From positions 50,016-114,015 of the forward strand of contig VXQZ01000041.1 in the NCBI GenBank assembly GCA_009838735.1: DNA of 64,000 nucleotides, in the 5' to 3' direction. Made by a program: the position numbers and the translations under genes. Source of the stretch: Chloroflexota bacterium. Lineage in GTDB: Bacteria > Chloroflexota > Dehalococcoidia > Bin125. A model generated the notes under the pieces. The model had not been told where the DNA came from. It did no database searches and saw only the letters and a list, made by a program, of their open reading frames with translations. Shown here one piece after another: positions 8,964 through 18,008 of this stretch (position 1 is its first letter; each line of letters starts with the position of its first letter).

Positions 8964-9479
8964 CTAGCCGCGGAACCTGGCGTAGATCAGGCGGTCAATG
9001 GTCTGGCCGTCTTTGAAGACCGACCGACGCAGCCGAGCTTCTCGCTCGTAGCCCGCTTTCTCGAGCACTCGACAGGAAGCCGGGTTCCATTCGAACACGC
9101 CGGCGTCGATTCTGACCAGGTTGAATTGTTCGAACGCGTAGTCCGTGAGCGCCAGCAGGGCTGCGGTGGCAATGCCCTGGCCCCAGTGCGGCTCGGCCAA
9201 CCAATAGCCGATCTCGGCGGAGCGCCGGAACACGTCGTCGCGTAGTTTGAGTCCGATGCCGCCGATGACTTCGCTCTCGTCTCCGATTGCGAAGTTCTGT
9301 TCCGGCGATTCCTGCTTGGTCAAGTCGATCCAGCTATGGGCGTCTTCGAGGGTGTACGGGTGCGGGAAGTAGTCGTTCAGATTCCGCCAGATGCTGCGGT
9401 TGTTCGCCGATCGCGCCAGCGATTCCGCGTCCTCGGTCTGGTAGCTGCGGATCAACCATTCGCCGATGTCGATGCGCAT
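8964..9479 (-). CDS. GNAT family N-acetyltransferase (RimJ/RimL-like)
   Basis: 171 aa from the ATG at 9479, preceded by a GAGGAG-type ribosome site; longer in-frame starts run antisense through the next gene and are rejected. The RimJ-type hallmarks are present: IGYWLAEPHWGQGIATAAL (acetyl-CoA pyrophosphate loop) and FEWNPASCRVLEKAGY near the C-terminus. It transfers acetyl from acetyl-CoA to an amine such as a protein N-terminus; the target is unknown. It is divergent from the CapA-like gene. Confidence 0.85.
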   Translation of the reverse strand: MRIDIGEWLIRSYQTEDAESLARSANNRSIWRNLNDYFPHPYTLEDAHSWIDLTKQESPEQNFAIGDESEVIGGIGLKLRDDVFRRSAEIGYWLAEPHWGQGIATAALLALTDYAFEQFNLVRIDAGVFEWNPASCRVLEKAGYEREARLRRSVFKDGQTIDRLIYARFRG

Positions 9480-9706
9480 CCTCAGGTCTCCTCGCGTCCA
9501 GCATGCCATGAGGGCGGTCGCCGCGCGTCGCCGAGTTGCAGGGCAGGGTTGACGATTGACGTGGGTTTGACAGTCGGAGGGGATGATCAGCCTGGGGGCC
9601 GTAGGCGCCTCTGCGCAAATCCCGCTTGCTCTGACCGATGCCGCCCTGTCTATGTAGCGTCGCGGTAAACTCGCCAATCGGGGTTGGGGCGATCTGTGGC
9701 TATTCC

Positions 9707-11392
9707 ATGACGTTGATCGGGTGGGCCGTTGCCGCTGCCCTGCTGCTGGCCAGCGGAACGATCCTGGCCCAGCGCGCTGACGCCGACGGGGATGTCGCCC
9801 GTCCCGTAACAGGGCCACGTGTAACCGCCGCATCGTCGCTCCCGGCGGTGGAGCTTGAGCGCTGCGACGAGGAAGCGTGGACGGCGGCACCGACGATTTC
9901 GGAGCGGCCGTTTCCCTGTTCCCGGATGGTAATTGTCGCTCGATGGGCGGCGATCACTGATCAACGTCGCGACGTGCTGGATCTGACCTACGGCGAGGTA
10001 CGGCGCATCCTTCGTGGTGAGCTGCTCGACTGGTCGGACCTGGGCGGCAGCCCACAGGCGATATCGGTGTTCCTGCCAGGGTCGCAGGCGCGGGACATCG
10101 CCGCTGCGCTTGGCCTTTCGCTGGCGGACCTGCGAGCAGTGTTCGTCACCGAGGCTCGGCTGATCGACTCCGTCGCCTCGACGCCTGGCGCATTCGGGCT
10201 GGTGGAACCCGAGCAACTGACGACAGGTGTGCTGGCTCTGACCGTCGACGGTCATGATCCGTATCGCGATCGGGCACGCCAATCGCCGCTGCGTCAGTTG
10301 CGCTGGGTGCGGGCGCGGACACAACGGGAGGCCATTGAGCGGCTCTCGGCATCGGGGGTGCCGGTAGCGGGCAGCTTCGATCCGGTCGGTATGGCCGTGA
10401 CCGGTGAGCTGATCCCGGTTCGCTGCACCAATCATGTGCTCTCCCTCCTCGGCGACTACGACGCGATGTTTGACGGCGTCCGTGACACGCTCGTGAACGC
10501 CGACATCGCGGTCGCGCCGCTCGAACATCCCTTGACGGCCAACAGAGAGTTGACCCCCTGCGTCGAAACCGTGACGTTCACCGGCAGCCATCGGGCAGTC
10601 GCGGCGATGGCCAATGCCGGCATCGACGTCGTGCTCACCGTCGGTAATCACATGATGGATTGCTGGCAGGGTTGTTCCGGCGTCGCTGCCCTGTACGAGA
10701 CCCTTGAGCGCCTCAGAAGCGAGGGCATGGTCACCGCCGGCGCCGGTGAGAGTCTGGACGCCGCACGAACGCCAGCGGTCGTTCGCGTACGCACCGAGTT
10801 GGGTGAAGTGACCTTCGCCTTCCTGGGCTACGACATCATCGCGCCCTGGTATCACGCGGAGGAGGACCAGCCAGGTACCGCGCCGCTCGAGGCCGAGTAC
10901 CTGCGTCGTGACATCAGCGCCGCAGGCAAGCTCGCCGACCATGTGCTCGTCGGCGTCAACTGGGGAGTCGAGTACGTTTCCAATCCGGTTGCCTACCAAC
11001 GCGATCTGGGCGGCGTCGCGATGGAGGCCGGCGCCACGTTCCTGTTCGGCAATCATCCGCACTGGGTCCAGGCGATTGAGGATTTCGGCGACAGTCTGGT
11101 GGCGTACTCCTTCGGCAACTTCATCTTCGACCAGAACTGGTCGATCGAGACGACGCAGGGCATGTTGATGGAGCTGGGTTTCACCAGAGATCGTCTATTG
11201 GGGTATCGGGTTCGTCCGGTCGTGATCCGTGCGCACTCGAGCCAGCTGCCGTGGCTGTATCGGCCGGAATTCGTGGATCCTGCGGCTGAGGGTGGTCCGA
11301 TCATGGAACGAATCTGGAACGCCACTGATCGACTGCCTGATCGACCGGCGTTGGCAGCTACCATCGCTGAGAAGCGTGAGCATCACGACTAG
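9707..11392 (+). CDS. CapA-like metallophosphatase with N-terminal PstS-like domain
   Basis: 561 aa from ATG 9707, which starts at a signal sequence (MTLIGWAVAAALLLASGTIL). Residues about 75-210 resemble the second lobe of PstS-type phosphate-binding proteins (LTYGEVRRILRGELLDWSDL, then ISVFLPGS). Residues about 225-520 are the PGA_cap metallophosphatase fold: FTGSHRAVAAM, VGNHMMDC, LFGNHPHWVQAIEDF and SFGNFIFDQ, close to CapA/PgsA of poly-gamma-glutamate synthesis. It is extracytoplasmic. The fusion suggests a surface sensor-hydrolase for a phosphorylated or polyanionic ligand, which is inference. An in-frame start at 9638 is possible but lacks a ribosome site. Confidence 0.8.
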   Translation: MTLIGWAVAAALLLASGTILAQRADADGDVARPVTGPRVTAASSLPAVELERCDEEAWTAAPTISERPFPCSRMVIVARWAAITDQRRDVLDLTYGEVRRILRGELLDWSDLGGSPQAISVFLPGSQARDIAAALGLSLADLRAVFVTEARLIDSVASTPGAFGLVEPEQLTTGVLALTVDGHDPYRDRARQSPLRQLRWVRARTQREAIERLSASGVPVAGSFDPVGMAVTGELIPVRCTNHVLSLLGDYDAMFDGVRDTLVNADIAVAPLEHPLTANRELTPCVETVTFTGSHRAVAAMANAGIDVVLTVGNHMMDCWQGCSGVAALYETLERLRSEGMVTAGAGESLDAARTPAVVRVRTELGEVTFAFLGYDIIAPWYHAEEDQPGTAPLEAEYLRRDISAAGKLADHVLVGVNWGVEYVSNPVAYQRDLGGVAMEAGATFLFGNHPHWVQAIEDFGDSLVAYSFGNFIFDQNWSIETTQGMLMELGFTRDRLLGYRVRPVVIRAHSSQLPWLYRPEFVDPAAEGGPIMERIWNATDRLPDRPALAATIAEKREHHD

Positions 11393-11407
11393 ATCAGGAC
11401 AGCGTTC

Positions 11408-12319
11408 ATGCGAATCGAAGACGACAACGGTATCTCGGGCTTGTTGATCGGTGAGGAGACTCGGCTTTGCGGTGGATTCGGCTTCATTGAGGGGCCGATC
11501 TGGATCGCGTCCGACAACGCTCTCGTATTCAGCGACATTCCCGGCAACCGACAGCACATCTGGCGGCCAGGAGATTCCGAGGCGGCGGTCTATCGTGACC
11601 CGTCGGGGTGGTCGAACGGGCTCACGCTGGATGCGAGCGGCAACCTGCTCGCCTGCGAGCACGGCGGGCGGCGTGTCTCAAGCGCGCCCTACGGCTCTCC
11701 CGGCGACGAGGACGCTCTGGCCGACACCTGGGACGGCAAGGGCTTAAACAGCCCCAACGACCTGGTGGTTCACTCGTCCGGCGCGATCGTCTTCACCGAC
11801 CCGGCCTACGGAACCGACACGGGCCGTACACCGCGCTTCGGTTACGAGGGCCAGCAGGCGGAGCTGGACTTCCGCGGCGTCTACCGAATCGACCCGGATG
11901 GCTCGCTGCACTGCGTCGCGCCGACCGGCTTCACGAATCCCAACGGCCTCGCCTTCAATCCTGACGAGTCGCAGCTCTACATCGGCGACTCCCAGGAAGG
12001 TCTGATCTGGCGCTATGAGGTGAACGCCGACCTCTCCTTGGGCGACCGCATCCTCTTCGTCGATCAGTCCAACGACAATCGCCTGGGCGCACCCGACGGG
12101 ATGAAGGTCGACTCGGACGGCCGCCTCTGGACGACCGGAGCCGGCGGTGTCTCTGCCCACGCCGCCGACGGCACGTACCTCGGTGTCTTCGAAATGGACG
12201 AGCACGCCGCCAACCTGACATTCGGCGGGGACGACTTCTCGACGCTGTTCATGACGGCGGGGACAAGTCTGTTCAGCATCGAGACGTCGGTGCGCGGAAT
12301 CGTGCCGGGATCGCGGTAG
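11408..12319 (+). CDS. SMP-30/gluconolactonase family protein
   Basis: 303 aa six-bladed beta-propeller of the SMP-30/gluconolactonase/LRE family. It shows FIEGPIWIASDNALVFSDI (first metal Glu), WSNGLTLDASGNLLACEHGG, LNSPNDLVV and PNGLAFNPDESQLYIGDS, then GAPDGMKVDSDGRLW. These supply the Glu, Asn and Asp ligands of the central divalent cation. It likely hydrolyses a sugar lactone or similar ester in carbohydrate or hydroxy-acid degradation. It starts 16 bp after the CapA-like gene and may share its transcript. Confidence 0.85.
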   Translation: MRIEDDNGISGLLIGEETRLCGGFGFIEGPIWIASDNALVFSDIPGNRQHIWRPGDSEAAVYRDPSGWSNGLTLDASGNLLACEHGGRRVSSAPYGSPGDEDALADTWDGKGLNSPNDLVVHSSGAIVFTDPAYGTDTGRTPRFGYEGQQAELDFRGVYRIDPDGSLHCVAPTGFTNPNGLAFNPDESQLYIGDSQEGLIWRYEVNADLSLGDRILFVDQSNDNRLGAPDGMKVDSDGRLWTTGAGGVSAHAADGTYLGVFEMDEHAANLTFGGDDFSTLFMTAGTSLFSIETSVRGIVPGSR

Positions 12320-12367
12320 AGTCACTGGCCTTGAGGGCAGGCGTCACTGACGTGTAAGGGCCATCCG

Positions 12368-12769
12368 ATGAAGTTCACCTTCGTGGGGTTTCAGGGGTCC
12401 AGCGACTTAACCACCCTGCCCGACACATGGGCGAAGTTCGGTGCCAGCGCGTTGGCTGAGCTACCGGACCACTCCTGCGTTTACGTCCCCGATGGCGTTG
12501 GCGTGACTCATTTCATTGGTGTGTCAACCGCGAATATCCTCGAGCACATTCCAGTGGAGGACTTCGATTCCCTCGAAGTGGAGTATGAGTTCCTGACGAC
12601 CCGAATCCTGAAGGCGGAAACAGAAGAGGAGTTGGCCCGGAAAATCTACGAGTTTTGGACCAGGGACCACTATGAGGTCGAGCACGCGATCCCGGGCGGA
12701 ATCGAGATTCACAAAGTCGATCTACAAGGGAGGAGCTACGCCGAGCTCATCCTGACTCTGAGTGAGTAG
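12368..12769 (+). CDS. Hypothetical protein, 133 aa
   Basis: Soluble, acidic, no signal or membrane segment. It begins MKFTFVGFQG and ends in a predicted alpha/beta pattern (residues about 60-133) that recalls small ligand-binding sandwiches. I do not recognise the family. It follows the SMP-30 gene by 48 bp on the same strand, and the opposing pncC-like gene starts beyond it. Codon use matches the neighbours, so it is probably a real gene. Confidence 0.6.
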   Translation: MKFTFVGFQGSSDLTTLPDTWAKFGASALAELPDHSCVYVPDGVGVTHFIGVSTANILEHIPVEDFDSLEVEYEFLTTRILKAETEEELARKIYEFWTRDHYEVEHAIPGGIEIHKVDLQGRSYAELILTLSE

Positions 12770-12820
12770 CGCCCGGCTTCGCCGGAGCGGCCCGGCTGAT
12801 GGCTCAGGTCAAGGGAATCC

Positions 12821-13318
12821 TTACCCCTGGCTGGAGGATCCGCGTAGCACCGACTCGAACACTTCGAGTGTCCGCTTTGTGAAGAGCCACATGTTCTCTT
12901 CCCGATCCTCGAGGCCGGTTTCGAGCGTCTCGACATACTCACTAGGCCCGGTGATCGCGATGCAAGTGTGGCCCGAGGCGTCGCCGTAGACGTTGCCGCC
13001 GGGTCCGGCGGCGCCCGTTTCTCCGATGCCCCAGGTGGCTCCCAGGCGCTCGCGGATGGTCTCGGCGATGATCTTCGCGTAGGGCTCGCTGCTGGAGCGG
13101 ACTCCCGGATAATCGTCGAGTTCTATCTCGAGGAACGTGGATCGCGCGACGCCGGTGTACGTGACTGCCGCTCCGGCGTAGTAGCGCGATGCACCGGGGA
13201 TAGAGAGCAACGCGGCCGAGACCAGGCCTCCCGCGGTGGTCTCGCAGATTGCGACTGTCTCACCTCGTTCTCGGAGCAAACGAGCGATGTGCTCGGCCAT
13301 CGGTTGCAGTGGTTCCAT
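12821..13318 (-). CDS. pncC: Nicotinamide-nucleotide amidohydrolase (CinA C-terminal domain)
   Basis: 165 aa, the usual length of stand-alone CinA-C/PncC. The conserved ETTAGGLVSAALLSIPGAS block, the YYAGAAVTYTG strand and the GIGETGAAGP loop are clear. The enzyme deamidates nicotinamide mononucleotide to nicotinate mononucleotide in pyridine nucleotide recycling. The usual Ser of the family's CEESCTGG motif appears here as Thr (ETTAGG), and the later GETG motif is Glu-containing, so activity is likely but not assured. It is divergent from the ThuA-like gene. Confidence 0.8.
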   Translation of the reverse strand: MEPLQPMAEHIARLLRERGETVAICETTAGGLVSAALLSIPGASRYYAGAAVTYTGVARSTFLEIELDDYPGVRSSSEPYAKIIAETIRERLGATWGIGETGAAGPGGNVYGDASGHTCIAITGPSEYVETLETGLEDREENMWLFTKRTLEVFESVLRGSSSQG

Positions 13319-13398
13319 GTCTGGCTTCCGTCCTGAACTCTCTTACTCGGTGTAGCGGCTAGTATCGCGGCAGGCTGCATGAGATAGAGGAGGCCGCC

Positions 13399-14217
13399 AT
13401 GAATACCCCGATCCGCGCCCACGTTGTGGTCGGAGGCTTCCCTCCGGGCCAACACGCCGGGCATGACATGGATTACGCGCGGATGCGCATCCTGATGGCG
13501 CTGCAGTCGAATGAGAACGTGCACACGACCGTGAGCAGCGACTTCACCGACTGCCACAAGTGGATCCGGGACGCACACCTCTTGATTTGCTACGTCGCCG
13601 GACCGTTCGCCGACGACTACCAGACCGGCGTGATCCGCGACTGGCTCGGCGACGGCGGGCGCTGGCTGGCGTTGCACGGCTCGACCGGCGGCAAGGCCGA
13701 GCGTCTTGGCCGCGAGGACGGCCGTCGCCGGATGGCCAAGATGGACTACCACGAGGCGCTGGGCGGATTCTTCATGACCCACCCGCCGATCCGGGAGATG
13801 GACGTCAAGGTCTCGGATCACAACCACCCGTTGACCTACAACCTGCCCGGCAACTTCCCGGTCCAGGACGAGCCCTACATGGTCGAGGTGATCCATCCCG
13901 ACACGCAGGTCCTGCTGACGACCGAGGATGTCGAGAAGCCGCCAATCGTTGACGAGCTCTACGGTGGCGACCTCTCGCTGCTGCCCGACGGCAAGTCGCA
14001 TGCGCTCGGCTTCGCGCGCAAGGTCGGTGAGGGCGAGATCGCCTACATCGCGCCGGGCCACTGTCACACGCCATTGACGAATGGCCAGCAATCGGTCCAC
14101 GAGAGCATCTCGCCGGATGGCAAGGTCCCGCTCCGCTTCCGAGGTCCGTGGGAGACCGAGCCATACGAGCAGTTGCTGAAGAACGCGATCGATTGGGGCA
14201 CCGGTGTCAACGGCTAG
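13399..14217 (+). CDS. ThuA-like trehalose-utilisation family protein
   Basis: 272 aa, class I glutamine-amidotransferase-like fold of the ThuA family. Landmarks are HVVVGGFPPGQHAGHDMDYARM, LLICYVAGPFADDY, GDGGRWLALHGSTGG and the C-terminal GEGEIAYIAPGHCHTP. ThuA proteins are implicated in disaccharide oxidation, but most members lack an assigned reaction. The start has a strong AGGAGG site. The 3' end overlaps the next carboxyltransferase gene by 14 bases, so they form one operon. Confidence 0.75.
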   Translation: MNTPIRAHVVVGGFPPGQHAGHDMDYARMRILMALQSNENVHTTVSSDFTDCHKWIRDAHLLICYVAGPFADDYQTGVIRDWLGDGGRWLALHGSTGGKAERLGREDGRRRMAKMDYHEALGGFFMTHPPIREMDVKVSDHNHPLTYNLPGNFPVQDEPYMVEVIHPDTQVLLTTEDVEKPPIVDELYGGDLSLLPDGKSHALGFARKVGEGEIAYIAPGHCHTPLTNGQQSVHESISPDGKVPLRFRGPWETEPYEQLLKNAIDWGTGVNG

Positions 14218-15694
14218 TCCCGCCGACCTGGAGCATCTCGCTGAACTGCGGCGTCGAAGAGACGAGTTCTTCGCGCCGAATCCTGAAGGTGACGAGCGGG
14301 CCCACAGCCGGGGCCTGTTGACCGCCAACGAGCGAATCGAGCTGCTGCTCGATCCGGGCAGCCAGTGGGCGTTCAGTTACGGCCTGGGGCCGACACCGCT
14401 GCAGCTGGGCTTTGGCGAAATCCACGGCCGGCCGGTGCTCTACAAGGCGCACGACGCGTCACGAGGCGCGGGCGCATACAATCTGCGCTCGCGGGTCAAT
14501 ATGCGGGCCGTCGGACATATTGTCGACAAAGCCGCGCTGCCAATGTTCTACCTGTTCCAGGGAGCGGGCGGACAGATCGAGGACCACGTCATGTCCTCGG
14601 GATTCTCGGCCGTCGGTGGGCACAACGTCGGCGCGCGATCGAGCGTGCCTCGGCGAGGTGGCGTGTTCACCGCGATCCTCGGCAACTCGTTTGCGCCCTG
14701 GGCGGCGTCGGTGGCCGACTTCTCGGTGATGACTCCGCGCGCGACAGCGACGTTCGTTAGTCCGTACATCATCGAGTTCGCCACCGGCAAACGCCCTGAC
14801 CTCTATGAGATGGGCGGCGTTGATGTCCATACCAAGATGACCGGACAGATTTGCCGACGGGCGGAGGACGAAGCGGAAGCGATGGAGACGCTGCGCACTT
14901 GTTTCTCGTACCTGCCCGGCCACGCGTTCGAGTCGGCGCCGCGGATCATGAGCGGCGATCCCAGAGATCGCTGCGACGAGGAGTTGCGGTCGCTGGTACC
15001 GAAGTATCCGAACCGTCCCTATGAGGTGCGCAAGATCATCGAGCGGGTCGTGGACCGGGACAGTTTCTTCGAGTGGCAGCCCGAGTTCGGCATGAACATG
15101 GTGACGGGCTTCGCCCGCCTTGACGGGCATACGGTTGCGATCATGGCCAATCAGCCAATGGTTCGCGGCGGCGCGATCGACATGAACGCGCTGATCAAGG
15201 CGCGGCGGATCATCAAGACCGCCCGAACCTTCTCGCTGCCGCTGCTCACGTTCTGCGACACGCCTGGGATCATGACGACGCAGGAGGAAGAGCACAAAGG
15301 GCTGCTGACTGAGACCACGGTCTACATCTCGGACAAGATGGCATCCGAGGTACCGACCGTCTGCGTCACGCTGGGCAAGGGCATTGGGATGGGCTACTTC
15401 ATCATGGGCGGCAGCGACCCGGAGGCGATCACACTCTCCTGGCCCACGACGCAGATCGCATATCTCGGTCCCGAAGGCGGGGCCGCGGTGGTGCATCGCA
15501 AGAAACTCGCGGGGATCGAGGATCGCGACGACCACCGACTCCTGCTGGATGAATTGGCCGAGCCGTTCAGGCGCAATATGAATCCCTGGCGCGGCGCGCA
15601 GATGGCCACGATTGATAACATCATCGACCCGGTCGAGACGCGGCCGCGGGTCATCCAGGCGTTCGAAGCGCTGGGACGAGGGGGACGCAGATGA
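14204..15694 (+). CDS. Acyl-CoA carboxylase carboxyltransferase subunit (first of pair)
   Basis: 496 aa, GTG start inside the ThuA-like gene. Full-length PccB/AccD5-type carboxyltransferase with both crotonase halves. The N-half has an acyl-CoA loop near FYLFQGAGGQIEDH. The C-half has GFARLDGHTVAIMANQPMVRGGAI, TFCDTPGIMT and VTLGKGIGMGYFIMGG. Carboxybiotin would donate CO2 to an acyl-CoA. No biotin carboxylase adjoins it; the nearest is fused in the protein at 24085. The 3' end overlaps the next gene by four bases (ATGA). Confidence 0.85.
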   Translation: MSTASPADLEHLAELRRRRDEFFAPNPEGDERAHSRGLLTANERIELLLDPGSQWAFSYGLGPTPLQLGFGEIHGRPVLYKAHDASRGAGAYNLRSRVNMRAVGHIVDKAALPMFYLFQGAGGQIEDHVMSSGFSAVGGHNVGARSSVPRRGGVFTAILGNSFAPWAASVADFSVMTPRATATFVSPYIIEFATGKRPDLYEMGGVDVHTKMTGQICRRAEDEAEAMETLRTCFSYLPGHAFESAPRIMSGDPRDRCDEELRSLVPKYPNRPYEVRKIIERVVDRDSFFEWQPEFGMNMVTGFARLDGHTVAIMANQPMVRGGAIDMNALIKARRIIKTARTFSLPLLTFCDTPGIMTTQEEEHKGLLTETTVYISDKMASEVPTVCVTLGKGIGMGYFIMGGSDPEAITLSWPTTQIAYLGPEGGAAVVHRKKLAGIEDRDDHRLLLDELAEPFRRNMNPWRGAQMATIDNIIDPVETRPRVIQAFEALGRGGRR

Positions 15695-17124
15695 CAACTC
15701 GACGCCAGCGGCACGTCAGTCCGGAAAAGAACCTGACCATCGCGGAGCGCCTCCAGCGCGTTGACGATGAGCGCGCGCACATCGAGGCGTTTGATCGCGA
15801 GCGAGAGTTAGAGGCGGGCCAGTTGACCCCGCGCCAGCGGGTCGAGCTGATGGTCGATGAGGGGTCATTCCTCGAGATTGGCGCGTTTGCCAAGAGCCAG
15901 CACCATGAAGTCGCCGAAGAGACGCCGGCCGACGGAGTGATTGTCGGCTACGCGGAGATCTCGGGACGGCGGACCGTTGTGATTGCGGAAGATCCGATCG
16001 CCCTGGCGAACTCCGACGCGCAGGTGGGCAAGAACAAGCGCAACCGCATGCTCTCCAATGCGATCTATCGGCGCTTGCCGATCGTCTACCTGGCCGATGG
16101 CACAACGGATGAGGTTCCCGAGTTCGACCTCCACGCCGGAGTACTGCTGAGCCGCGTGGCTGAGCAGTTGCCGGCCCGCGACATCGCCGAGCGTGAGGCA
16201 CCGCTGGTGACGGTCGCCTGCGGTCACTGCGCCGGTCAGAACAGTGCGCTGGCGGTGCGCTCGGACTTGCTGGTGGCGACTGATCGCGCCGCCTTCGGGG
16301 CGCAGGAAGGCTCAGCCGAGTCGGTAGCCGACCTGGTCTGCGATAGCGATGCCGAGGCGATCGGCGCCGCGCGGCGGTTTCTCGCGACGCTGCCAGCCGA
16401 GCTTGGCTCGGCGTTGGCGCCGCTCGGCGGCGCGTCATCCGAGGCTGCGCTCAACCTCACCGATGAAGACATGCACGCTTCGCCGCGGGAGCAGATGGAT
16501 GCGATCTTCGACGCCGGCAGCATCACCTTGCTTGGTCCGGACGACGAACACTGCGCGGTCGGCGTGGGCCAGGTTGAAGGTGTCCCGGTCGCTTTCGCGT
16601 TGACCGGAGGGCCGCCTCGAGCGGCGCTGACGACGGCAGACATGAAGCGAATCGCACGCGCGGCCTCGTGGAGCGCCGACTACCAGATTCCGTTTCTCTC
16701 GACCCAGGACACGCTGGGCTACGACCCGGTCGACGCCGCGAGCGGCGAGTTCATGTTTGCCGCCGCACGCGCCGCCGAGTCGCTGCGCGCCTCGCACGCG
16801 GCGAAGATTACGATCATCACGGGCTGGGGACACGCGCTCGGCGACTTCGCGCTCGGCGGCATGGGCACCGGATTCGACTTCATCTGGTGCTGGCCGTCGG
16901 CCCGGCCGGCGATGACCGAAAGTCCAGGTTATCTGGCCCGCGATCCTGAGTCACCACCCTCCGAGGATCCATGGGAGGCCGCCGACCTGGGGCTCGTCTC
17001 GGAGATGATCACCCCGGCCGACACTCGTTCGTGGCTCGTGAGAGCCTTGCGTCTGCTTGGTCCGGGCCGAGCATTGCCTGCGGCGCACTATGACCGCGGT
17101 CAGCAGATCCACGACATGACGTGA
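15691..17124 (+). CDS. Divergent carboxyltransferase subunit (second of pair)
   Basis: 477 aa, ATGA overlap with the upstream subunit. Same fold: LTPRQRVELMVDEGSFLEIGAF at the N-terminus and ETPADGVIVGYAEISGRRTVVIAEDP. The C-half (FALTGGPPRAALTTADMKRIARAA, PFLSTQDTLGYDP, ITGWGHALGDFALGGMG) is clearly more diverged than in its neighbour, with the usual DTPG replaced by STQDTLG. The pair probably makes a heteromeric carboxyltransferase, one subunit catalytic and one specialised; that division is inference. Confidence 0.75.
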   Translation: MTTRRQRHVSPEKNLTIAERLQRVDDERAHIEAFDRERELEAGQLTPRQRVELMVDEGSFLEIGAFAKSQHHEVAEETPADGVIVGYAEISGRRTVVIAEDPIALANSDAQVGKNKRNRMLSNAIYRRLPIVYLADGTTDEVPEFDLHAGVLLSRVAEQLPARDIAEREAPLVTVACGHCAGQNSALAVRSDLLVATDRAAFGAQEGSAESVADLVCDSDAEAIGAARRFLATLPAELGSALAPLGGASSEAALNLTDEDMHASPREQMDAIFDAGSITLLGPDDEHCAVGVGQVEGVPVAFALTGGPPRAALTTADMKRIARAASWSADYQIPFLSTQDTLGYDPVDAASGEFMFAAARAAESLRASHAAKITIITGWGHALGDFALGGMGTGFDFIWCWPSARPAMTESPGYLARDPESPPSEDPWEAADLGLVSEMITPADTRSWLVRALRLLGPGRALPAAHYDRGQQIHDMT

Positions 17125-17183
17125 GCCGACAACGATCACATTGGTACTGAACAGTCAGCCGATTCGTAAGCAAGGAACAGACG

Positions 17184-18008
17184 ATGACATACACCGCCAT
17201 CGAGTTTGAGACCGACGGTCCGATCGCCACAATCACGATGGACCGACCGGACAAGCGCAACGCGCTCAACCACGCCCTCCTCGACGACCTCCTCGCCGCG
17301 CTCGATGCCGTCGCCGATGACGACTCGCTCAAGGTCGCCATCCTTCGCGCCAATGGTCCCGCATTCAGCGCCGGGTACGACATTGACGGCAGCCCCTATA
17401 TCAATACGCCCGACGGCGACTCCGAGTGGAACATCGTCAACGGGCACAAGCACCAACGGATCATGCGCGGGATCTATGAGGCGATCTGGGACAATCCCAA
17501 GGTGATCATCGCCCAGATTCAGGGCCACGCAATCGCCGGCGGGATGTACATCTCGATGCTCTGTGACCTGGTCGTGGCGGCTGACGAAGCCATGATCGGC
17601 GAACCGTTCATGCGCATGGGCGGGGCCAGCTCGATCCCGTTCTGGAGCTACCTCGTCGGCCCGCGTCGGGCCAACGACATGCTGTTCACCGGCCGCGTGC
17701 TTTCGGGCAAGGAAGCCGAGGAGTGGGGTCTGGTCACGCGCAGTGTGCCGGGAGCGGAACTCGATCAGACCGTCCGCGAGATGGCGGAGAGCGTCGCGGA
17801 AGCGCCGCTGGCGAGTCTGCTGACGAAGAAGGAGATGTGGCACACCCAGGCCGACATGCTCGGCTGGGGCGCGCAGTTCCGCTACACGACCAGCCTGAAC
17901 TCGTGGCTACGGATGGCACCGCCTCCGCCGGACAGCGCCGGCAGCATGCGTGATTTCATGAACCAGCGCAAAGCGCAGCAGGCGCGGGGCGAAGCGACCG
18001 ACTACTAG
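17184..18008 (+). CDS. Enoyl-CoA hydratase/isomerase family protein
   Basis: 274 aa crotonase. TMDRPDKRNALNHALLDDLLAAL, AFSAGYDIDGSPY and the oxyanion loop HAIAGGMYISMLCDLVVAADEAMIGEP are all visible, followed by LTKKEMWH. The catalytic Glu at the usual second position (E in IGEPFMRMGG) is present. It lies 59 bp after the carboxyltransferase pair, suggesting a shared acyl-CoA degradation route. It overlaps the opposing amidase gene tail to tail by four bases. The exact reaction (hydratase, isomerase or hydrolase) is undetermined. Confidence 0.85.
   Translation: MTYTAIEFETDGPIATITMDRPDKRNALNHALLDDLLAALDAVADDDSLKVAILRANGPAFSAGYDIDGSPYINTPDGDSEWNIVNGHKHQRIMRGIYEAIWDNPKVIIAQIQGHAIAGGMYISMLCDLVVAADEAMIGEPFMRMGGASSIPFWSYLVGPRRANDMLFTGRVLSGKEAEEWGLVTRSVPGAELDQTVREMAESVAEAPLASLLTKKEMWHTQADMLGWGAQFRYTTSLNSWLRMAPPPPDSAGSMRDFMNQRKAQQARGEATDY

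Noticed and set aside
9650..11062. 470-codon open frame antisense to the CapA-like gene
   Set aside because: No recognisable motif, and it lies wholly opposite a gene with clear domains.
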